Source: Branchiostoma floridae (lineage: Eukaryota; Chordata; Leptocardii; Amphioxiformes; Branchiostomatidae). Taken from it: DNA of 64,000 nt. The notes beneath the pieces are model-generated. The model did not search any database and was not told where the DNA came from. It saw only the letters and a list, made by a program, of their open reading frames with translations. The DNA lies in NCBI RefSeq assembly GCF_000003815.2, contig NC_049996.1, forward strand, positions 14,227,472 to 14,291,471, given 5' to 3'. A program made the position numbers and the translations under genes. This document shows, piece by piece, positions 55,746 through 64,000 of this stretch (position 1 is its first letter; each line of letters opens with the position of its first letter).

Positions 55746-56561
55746 GTACCTGTTACTATCATGCACCTACGTGTACAAGTGCTTCAATCAATACGTAAGT
55801 AACTACATTGTATACTCGAGTCATTGCTGGTGTATTATACTTCTTTCTTCTTATTCTTCTTCTGCCAAACCAATCAGATATAGTATGCCCTTCTCCTTTT
55901 TTACTCGCACACAATGCTATAGGGCAAGCCTAATGGTATAGTATAATCATGATAATAACCTGATGCAAAAATCAAGCAGATGTAGTGTGGCCCTTTTCTT
56001 TTTTTACAAAGGCTAAGTGGAAAACAATCCGCATTTTTGCAAAATAATGTCCCTTTCTAGTTACAAATTGTGCTCCCTACATTTTGTAAGTGGTCCTCGG
56101 AAAAGGGAAGCACTTTGAACCTAATTAGTCCCATGGAGAGGTGCATGTGAAAGTCAGGTAGACCCTTGTGTGTAGAGAAATGCCACGATTTTCACAGGTC
56201 ATGAGAACTGAGGGCACAGAGAGTCCATGTGATACCGAAGGTAGTGGAATGGGAGCATCATGTTACATCTTTGGTAGGTGGGGGTTATGAACATTTGCAT
56301 CTGTGAAAACACGATTCACTGCCCTCAAAACATACAGGCTAATCTCCTTTAACCAACTTCTGTTTGTAAAGCCATCACCTGGGCAAAAGAGCCCTGGCAC
56401 CATGGTGATCTTGAGTTTTCCCGGTTTCAAAGCTCAATCCCCAGTTGCAAACTTTTATGTTTTAATCTTTTGTTTAACAAGATACATAAAAAATACATGT
56501 CTCTAGACATTTATTTGATATCTTAATATGGTGAAAAAAATTTATTCAAACCCTGACCTTA

Positions 56562-56933
56562 GGCCACACCGATTTAGTTTCTTGGTTCACGGATTCGCTC
56601 GCTCCTATTTTTTGGAAAAAAAAATAAAAATGAAAATTACCACTCAGCAAATTTTCATCATTAATGAAACCATTCACCAACTTTCTGATGTAGCAAATTG
56701 GCCTTTATATTATAAGCTCCTTAAAGTGTGGGTACAGGTGCTGTTACTGTACAAAAATAGTGTTTTTGTACTTTTTTCAAGCTGAAAACTTTTTTTCTTT
56801 ATGTTTTGGATTAGCCGTTACCTTTACCCCAACCATTTTACAATTTTTATTTTTATTTTTATTTCGCCCTCTCGCTCCAAATTTTTTATGAAAAAATCCG
56901 TGAACCAAGAAATTAAATTGGTGTGGCCTTATG
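56562..56933. mobile_element. GGCCACACC-family element, complete
   Basis: The left end AGGCCACACCGATTTAGTTT then CTTGGTTCACGGATT is mirrored by AATCCGTGAACCAAG then AAATTAAATTGGTGTGGCC at the right. The middle (GCTGTTACTGTAC, TTTTTTCAAGCTGAAAAC) is shared with the nested copy at 30838-31152. Confidence 0.85.
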
Positions 56934-56943
56934 GATGCAAGGC

Positions 56944-57145
56944 ATTCTATCTCCTTAATAGGCCATTAAAGTTGGTCTTAATATCAACCATTTCCACTTC
57001 CACATTTATTTATTAGGTCAGAGATTTATTTGATATTTATGAAATTGATTCATACTGTGACATTGTAAATGCAAACACTCCCTTCGTAGACCCCCTTAAT
57101 AGACCATTAAAGTTGGTCTTAATATTTATCCTTTCCTCTTCTCCG
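56944..57145. repeat. Short direct duplication
   Basis: CCTTAATAGGCCATTAAAGT then TGGTCTTAATAT at 56953 and the same with GACC at 57091, about 138 bases apart; both follow a complete GGCCACACC element. Confidence 0.85.
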
Positions 57146-57716
57146 AGATTATAAGGTCAGTAGGGCTGTGTAACTACATGTAACATCAAGGTACATTTAA
57201 GCTTGCCATACAGGATCTGGTACAGTGTGACCTATACATATGGTCTAAATCTATGGCCTGAGTGTCACCTAGGGCTGTTTTCAAGACCTATCCTTCCATC
57301 CTAGGATGAAATTTGCTTGTTGGGATGGAAAATAATCTTACCCCATCCGACCTAAAAATGATGTGAAACTGTTGAAAATGTACTTTCTTAAGCTTATAAT
57401 GACGTATCCAACCAGGAAAGTCGACAGCATGGGCTCCCAAACAATCCTTGGTGGGATGGGAAAACCCAGTTGTCATCCTTGTTACTTTACTGGAGCTCCC
57501 ATACTATTCCCTCACCATGAGAGTAAATTAACTAGGAAGACACTCAGCCTACTGACCTGTACCTAATGAACTATTTACTAGTAACCAGTGATCTTCAATG
57601 ATGGCAGAATGTATCGATAAAAGTAAAGCTGTTACTGTGTATGATTGTGTATATTGTATTGTTACCAGGACTGGCCCTTGATAATAGCTTTCAGCTAGTT
57701 GGGTAGCCGTTAAGAG

Positions 57717-57895
57717 TAACGCTATTTCACCTTTATCCACAGAGTAACTTGTTGACAAATGATGGTTTCAAACTGTAGTAAATTGAAAGAATTGCAATTT
57801 GGAGCCACTGTCCGTCGATTTAATATTCCTAAATACCCTCCTTTTTTAAACAACGGATATAGGTTACCCCGAAGGATAAAGGTGAACTAATGTTA
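57717..57895. mobile_element. TTCACC-family inverted-repeat element
   Basis: TAACGCTATTTCACCTTTAT then CCACAGAGTAAC at the left, GGTTACCCCGAAGGATAAAG then GTGAACTA at the right. About 179 bases, the shortest complete copy. Confidence 0.82.
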
Positions 57896-58285
57896 CATGT
57901 TTCTCTGGACTTTCCACAACACATACGACACAGCACAGATGGTACTTAGCGTGAGATGGGATTATGGTACTAAAACCATCAGGTTCTTTATTGCCTTTTT
58001 GATGCACTGACGTTCAGCCGGCCATCTGTTGAGGCTTTTTGCAGCATTTGTTATATATTACCTATCAAAGTACATCGTAATCATTATGATCATAATGTTA
58101 CTTTTAGATTTTGAAACATCAGAATAGTTTTAAGTGGTGTACATTACCTTAGCCTGCAAACCATTGTTTGTGGTTACTGCTGGCTCCTCCTCCTGGTTTA
58201 CAGTGGTTAATGCAAGTGAAAAGTAGAGTAAGCGTTAATTATGGGGGATGATATTCAGGCTAGTGATAAACGGAAAGAGTAGCAT

Positions 58286-58460
58286 AAACTGTAAATGGCT
58301 TTTATTTTGCGGGGATTTTATTTGCACTAGGTGGTAGTATTACCGTGGTTGTTTTAAGTTAGAAGTTGAAGCAATGGGGTAGGCAGGTTGAAGAACAGAG
58401 GATTTTGAAGTATTTCTGTGGTTATTTTAAATTTGCAGTGAAGAGGGCCCTGCAGAATTA
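58286..58460. mobile_element. GCGG-family foldback element, strongly decayed
   Basis: AACTGTAAATGGCTTTTATT, TTGCGGGGATTTTATTTG, GGTTGTTTTAAGTT and GTGAAG occur in family order with many substitutions. The right end is not recognisable. Confidence 0.5.
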
Positions 58461-59309
58461 TCTAATGTTTGAACTGCAAAAACTCTAGACTAGATTTTCA
58501 CTAGTACCGTGCCATACAATCTATGTGCCACAAGCTGAAACAAATTTTACAGTATTCCATCCACAGTATTTCTCATCTACCACAGGGATGGTGCTTTCGT
58601 TCCTGTCAATCAAAAGCTCTTAACGAGATTATACAGCAGCAATAAACACAAAATTACCAGCAGCGATACGATCTGCCCCTTCCATCACTATCCCATGAAT
58701 GATTCATCAACTCTGCCATTTGAGAATTAGTGCCTCGTAATTGACTGATGCTCTAAAACCAAATTTGGGACAAAAAAATTCCTAGTCGCAACATGATTTG
58801 CCTCATGCATACATTAATAATAAAAATTAGAGGCTGAGCTTTAAAATTCATCCTGAGAATGATATCAATATGCATTCAATCTTTAGAGCAATCAATCACT
58901 GAGCTCGTTAGTGGGCTTCAACTGGTTTTAGACCACTTTTTCTAAAATAAGACTTTCTGAAATCTATATGAACAGTGTATATCCCAAATTGAATGTCTTT
59001 TGGACACCTCTGAATGGCAGTAGATGCTCTCAGTCTGCATTGTTCTTATGAAGAAAAAAAGTAAAAGTAACTTAACTCTGACAACAACTTGATAAGAGAA
59101 TGGCTACAAAATGTAATGTATGTATGATTGTATGTACGTACTACTAGTATGTAACTCTGACAGTCAATGTTGTGCACAAAGCATTGAACTATTCTATTTC
59201 CAAGCATTTTCCTTGTACCATCTATTCATATGCATCCTTGACTCTTGTTAGAAAGACAAAAGACCAAAAATTTAATGGAACAATATTCTAAATCAAGAAG
59301 TTCTTATCA

Positions 59310-59519
59310 TTAAAGGCAAGCTTCATTCTCTATTGCCTCTATAATATCTTTTCTCATTTCATTCAGACACAAATGAACGATATTCTGGGTCCTGAACTTT
59401 TTATCAGAATAGATTTCACTGTCTATTGGTTCTGTATCTCTTCTATTATCCACATCATTGTGCGTCGCTCCTGTCGCCGTCTCTATAGAGAAGTTAATGA
59501 TCCAGTCAACCCCTGACAT
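59310..59519 (-). other. Unassigned 69-codon open frame
   Basis: An ATG-to-stop frame with mixed, non-repetitive composition (starts M-S-G-V-D-W, ends E-N-E-A-C-L). I recognise no domain, and splice sites that would tie it to other exons are not obvious. It could be a chance frame, a small exon or a transposon remnant. Confidence 0.2.
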
Positions 59520-59669
59520 TTCCTCCTACAGACCCCCCTCCCCATTCTGCATCTGTAATGTGATAATTTGTGACAAGAAGCTCGGGGGACGAGTGTGGCA
59601 ATCTGGCTGGAAAGTAACACTGGTTAGGAGTTAATCACACGGCCCGCCAGGGAAATCATCACCTCAGCT

Positions 59670-60275
59670 ACTTACTTAGTTACAAGGATTGTCATCGTTC
59701 CATGGAAAGTTTTTCAGGCTACCGTTAAGTAACTGTTTTCTGCGTACCTGCACAAGGGAATATCTAAAATTATATGTGACAGAGCTTTACCTGTACTTTG
59801 TCTGCTTACTTTCTTTGACTTGTTCTTATATTAGTTGTTCTTACTTAAAGACGATTGTCATCGTTTTTCAGGCTACCGCTTAGTAACTGTTTGCGTACCT
59901 GCACAAGGGAATGTTCAGGTAAAATTCAAAATTACATGCGACAGACATGTTTAACTTGTACCTAGTCTGCTTACTTTCTTTGACTTGTTCTTACTTATAA
60001 CGATTGTCATCGTTCCATGGGAAGTTTTTCAGGCTTCTGTTTTCTGCGTACCTGCACAAGGGAATGTGAAGATATCATCCAAAATTACATGTGACAGACA
60101 ATTAAGTTTTACCTGTACTTTGTAAGCTTACTTTTCTTTCTTTGCCTTGTTCTTAGTTGGAATATGGAATATTTTTCAGCATACCTGCACAAGGGAGTGT
60201 GAAGGTAACATCCAAAATTACAGGTGACAGACATGTTTAACTTGTACTTTATCTGCTTACTTTCTTAGCCTTTCA
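59670..60275. repeat. Degenerate ~160-bp tandem repeat, four copies
   Basis: GATTGTCATCGTT, TTTTTCAGGCT, GCGTACCTGCACAAGGGAAT and TTACATGTGACAG-like words, then CTGCTTACTTTCTTTG, recur starting near 59688, 59851, 60001 and about 60140. Confidence 0.88.
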
Positions 60276-60377
60276 GGCCATGAAAAACAATTACGTAAAA
60301 AAATGTTGTTCTACAATGTATATTATACAGTTTTTCAGGGCAATATACATACATTATCGGTAATTGCCTATATCATA

Positions 60378-60475
60378 CCCGAGTGCCATAGGCATGGGCC
60401 AGTGCAGGTAAACGTCAGAAATACCTGCACAACTCCTCATCCAATTCTAACTGCACTAACTTTATATGTGACTGT
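60378..60475. repeat. TGCAGGT-family fragment
   Basis: CATGGGCCAGTGCAGGTAAA, ATACCTGCACAACTCC and CTGCACTAAC match the family in order over about 100 bases. Confidence 0.7.
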
Positions 60476-61046
60476 AGGTCTTAATTCAAAGCCTGAAAGT
60501 TTATGTAAGAGAATTTACAGGTGCGAGGAATGTATGCTTCATTGATGAACTGTCAATTGGGTTTTGAAGAAAACTTTTCTGTGTGGAAGACGAAAATAGC
60601 TTAAGAAAAACAAGAAAATCCATATTTGGTACTATAGTATATGCTTAGTTTTATAACAGTGCCACTATCATAAATAACAATTAGCACCCATTGCCTTGAC
60701 CATTGAATTGTAAAACTAAAAGCGCGATACTTAAGTTAAAGGAGTTCATCACCCAAGACAGGTTACCTGTTTGACTTTGTATTTGCTACAATGTTCTTTA
60801 TGAGATAATTAGGGACTCCCTGGAAGAATGCATCAGGTAACCCATGTGTGAAGAGCGTGATATATTCCAATTATTCATAAGAAGCTCCATCTTAAGATTG
60901 GAATTCCGTTTTTCCCATTTTGAAATGTGCTAATATTTTCAATATAAAAGCACTTGGTGCAAAGTCTTTACATATGATTGACAAGTATGATGTACAGTTG
61001 TGAAATATGATAATAACTTTCATGAATATTCATTTTAAAAATTTTC

Positions 61047-61215
61047 TTCCTGCAGGAATTCCTGCAGGAATTCCTGCAGGAAGCGTTTTTCCTGCAGGAA
61101 TTCCTGCAGGAAGCGTTTTTCCTGCAGGAATGCTGCAGGCATTCCTGCAGAAATTCCTGCAGGAGAAAGGTAAATTCCTGCAGGAAACATTCTTCCTGCA
61201 GGAATTTCTGCAGGA
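61047..61215. repeat. Array of 12-bp palindromes TTCCTGCAGGAA
   Basis: CTGCAG occurs twelve times in about 165 bases, mostly as the perfect palindrome TTCCTGCAGGAA, joined by GAATTC junctions. A 30-bp higher-order unit (two palindromes plus AGCGTTT) is seen twice at the left end. Both strands read as F-L-Q-E repeats, which is an artefact of the palindrome. Confidence 0.97.
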
Positions 61216-63112
61216 ATGGCCTTGACAATGACAGGAAGCATTCTTTATGCATTTAATTTTGTTTTGAAACTGTTAAACAATGCATTAGATTTCATTAGAT
61301 GTTTCAGACTTGACTTTAACTATGTATATAAAACAGATATATAATGGAGGCATTTTTTATTGTTTTGTTTTCCTAGTTTTATTGACTGTTGCTGGAGATG
61401 CCTGGCATTAGAAATAACTGACCTATGAATGAACTTCACTTCAAGAAAATGCATTTCCTTCAGTGGCTACTCATATTTTTCAGAAGCTAGGGCATGGTTA
61501 CTTCTTTCATTTTTTTCTTTAATTCTTTAACATCACCACTTAGGGTTTATTAGTATCTAAGCCAATTTGATTGTACATGTAGGTGCAAGTCAGGAACATA
61601 AACACAAAATTCATAAATTTCATGACAGGCCTAAGCTTCCCTTAAAAGTATAAATTCAATTATTGTAAATTGCACATGTACTGTAAGGGTAGGGTGCCCT
61701 AATAGGATAATCATTGGAGTCCATAAGAAAAGTACTGTACAATGAAAGTACAGTACTTTTAGTTACATGTTGTGTAAAAACCTTTATCCTATTATCAGTG
61801 CCAACCTGATGAAATTATTTTCGGAACTTCCAGTAACTATTTACTGAATTCTAAACTGTAGTAAATCAAATGATACATTCAGTTGGTGGAAAAGTAGATG
61901 ACATGAACCGCCTTGTTTGCCATGCTGATAGCTGGTGTTTGGGTTATAGAAACCAACCACTGGCGGCTTTATCTCATGATGCACCCCTCAGGGTAAAACA
62001 TTGATCCTTTATTAGCATATAGCCAGGTGGCATTCACCAGTCATATTTTATGTTAGTTATGACACTGTAACACAATATTAGAAGTGTCCCGAGCCGGGTG
62101 CGTGGACACCTAGAAATTCATTAAACACTGGTGCTAAATGAATCTTATTTATTAGGTTTTTGATACCTACTGGACAGCTGTGTTTAATGAAGTTCTAAGT
62201 GCCCAATAGAAAATAATAATCAACCGTCACCAGATCAGATCAGATCACAGAACATTGATCAATCAGAACAACACCCTGTCCTCATCTGGAACTCTTTACA
62301 TGCTCTAAAATCCTTGAGATTGGGACAAAGGCCTTTTTATCACAAGAGTGTGATATTATCACCTCCCCTCCCCTTTCTCACCTATCTTTAGAGAAGTCAT
62401 TATATAATCTCCTTTGCACCTACATGAAGGTGTTTAAAGCCAGCAACAACAATGCGTGTATTGATTTATAATGACAGGTAATTAGAGACTGAAGTGAATG
62501 GTAGCTGCCTTATTCAGTGCCTCCACTGGTGTATAGAACAGGTCAGTATTTAACACTGCATAGAAGACTAAAGTTTACCCAAAGAGGTTTAACTACCTTG
62601 TAGATCACCAAGGAGTTTAGAATTCTCTGATCTCACTGACCTAACCTAGGTTTTACAGCAACCTTGGAATAGATATAATTTTTTACTATTTGCCTTTCAA
62701 TTGGTAATCTTTTACTCTTGTCTTGGCTACCCTAGGTCTCTTGTTTAAGCAAGGGGCTTTTATCTTGGTTTCAGACAAAAAGTTCCTGATGATGGGTTTG
62801 AAGGCTGATACTGATAGCCAGAATAAAGCTACCATTCCAGAATGGCTATCAGTATCACATCAAAATATATACCACAGGCCTTCTACTCTTCAAAATCAAC
62901 CAGGAAAGTTTGCCAACACGGAGGGTATTGATATGTAAAATTTGGGGTCCTGGAGTATCTTGCAAATACAAGCAATTTTTGTACTATAGAGCCAGGCGTT
63001 GAAAAGCAGAAAGGCCCACAAAATAACAACAAACTTTTTGATAACCAAACTTATTGATAACCTGGGCTTTATCTGGTCCAAAGAACCATTATCTTTTTGA
63101 CTATTAATAAAC
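61216..63112. other. No gene or repeat recognised
   Basis: AT-rich DNA with a small hairpin AAAAGTACTGTAC / GTACAGTACTTTT at 61728-61760. No exon-like frame is supported. Confidence 0.5.
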
Positions 63113-63421
63113 TTGAAGCCCGCTATGAAGCTGTTTACCAGTATGATTCATTATAAGCCAGAAGGCCGACATAACCGCATTCCTCTGGAACAAAGAATTT
63201 GCCAATACTGTAACTTGAATAAGATAGAGGATGAGTGTCACTTTATTGTTTACTGTACTTTATACAACAACAAAAGAAACGTCCTCTTTGAAAATATACA
63301 AGATATGTTCCCTATTTCCAATACTTGAATATCACGGAAAAAAATTCATATTTCTCATGCAATTAGATCAACCATACATTATTGATTCCATCTGTACTTA
63401 TATTTATAACTGTTTTAAGAG
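63113..63421 (+). pseudogene. Decayed C-terminus of a non-LTR retrotransposon reverse transcriptase ORF
   Basis: The frame from 63113 has the motif R-I-C-Q-Y-C...E-D-E-C-H-F-I-V-Y-C-T-L-Y, the Cys-Cys-His-Cys type end found in many animal LINE ORF2 proteins. A frameshift near 63320 moves the rest into another frame, which ends K-F-I-F-L-M...Y-I-Y-N-C-F-K-R and a stop. That order is the usual end of these proteins. Nothing of the polymerase core is seen upstream, so it is a 5'-truncated dead copy. Confidence 0.8.
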
Positions 63422-64000
63422 GTGAGAAGAAGTTGAACTTGTAAATACTGGAATGTATTAGTATTTGTAGAGGTGACAAGATACCTTTTTTTTAATCAAA
63501 ATTGTACATTATCACTAGCGCTACAATCTGTACTTAGCTTGTTTGAGCACAAATGTACAATCAAGGTCATTGATTCATTATATAGAAACAACAGGCAAAA
63601 GTTTGTTCCAGAGATTATTTGTAGTTTCCAAATCCTATTACATGGGCCTGTATATAAGGCACTCACTTTCCTCTTTTTGGTAATTATGCACATTGTTATG
63701 CAGGTTCAAAGGAGGTCAGTTATTGTTAAGGCATGCTTCCCAATTAGCAAGTTGAATTAGCAAGTCCCACAGGGACTGTCCCAAAGCACTGGATGGAAAG
63801 ATTCAGAACACCTCCCTGTGATTCTTTAACCTCCTTGCTGAGATCAAGGAGGTTGCTTCTTGCTGAGATATTTCTATACTGAACTGCTTTTGAGCCAGAT
63901 TAGAACTAGAAGAACTTCAAAATTGCAGAAACCTGAAAATTCACTTCTGGGATAGATTATAGGATTCGAATGGTTAAACCAGATCGGCAAATAAGGAGAA
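63422..64000. other. No feature recognised after the retrotransposon remnant
   Basis: May include the 3' untranslated tail of the dead LINE, but no terminal repeat or poly-A is seen. Confidence 0.4.

Noticed and set aside
61007-61252. F-L-Q-E repeat protein on both strands
   Set aside because: Direct consequence of the TTCCTGCAGGAA palindrome array.

Overview
The window looks like animal nuclear DNA, most probably from a cephalochordate (amphioxus, Branchiostoma) or another invertebrate deuterostome. It has one intron-rich gene with GT-AG introns, a very high load of short inverted-repeat transposons, tRNA-derived SINEs and minisatellites, and three placeholder gaps of exactly 100 N. The genus is an inference from repeat and protein style, not from a search.

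The only gene I can assemble lies on the minus strand from 38518 down to 560 and runs off the left edge. Eleven consecutive exons join with matching phases into 541 complete codons. They encode the end of a propeptide with a Gly-Asp switch motif, a basic RxxR processing site, a complete astacin (M12A) zinc metallopeptidase domain with tolloid/BMP1-type cysteines, a canonical calcium-binding-type CUB domain, a short acidic linker, and a second, unusual CUB domain with an insertion. The signal-peptide exon (expected above 38518) and the 3' end (below 560) were not found. No EGF module is visible between or before the CUB domains, so calling it BMP1/tolloid orthologue would be premature.

Layout from left to right: 0-5 kb, CUB2, linker and CUB1 second-half exons with short introns, a 52-bp minisatellite, SINEs and foldback elements. 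5-13 kb, a long intron with several transposon families. 13.2-17.7 kb, CUB1 first half and two astacin exons, with a deleted mariner element and two partial copies of the Met-turn exon. 17.7-35 kb, a 17-kb intron holding a CpG-richer stretch (18.5-21.4 kb), a Harbinger-type foldback around a gap, a 1.8-kb hAT-type element nested in another repeat, a SINE with target-site duplication, a degenerate satellite, and a 336-bp repeat. 35-38.5 kb, the zinc-binding exon, the exon before it and the propeptide exon; here a 38-bp minisatellite has grown out of a 5' splice site. 38.5-64 kb, no convincing coding exon: upstream intron or intergenic DNA dominated by foldback elements, a pentanucleotide-bearing tandem array, a CA repeat, several 150-330-bp tandem duplications, an array of 12-bp palindromes and the decayed C-terminus of a non-LTR retrotransposon.

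The observations most worth pursuing are the splice-donor minisatellite (37351-37665), the partial exon copies carrying donor sites (16972-17352), the non-canonical CUB2, and several transposon insertions that can be dated relative to one another by nesting and target-site duplications.
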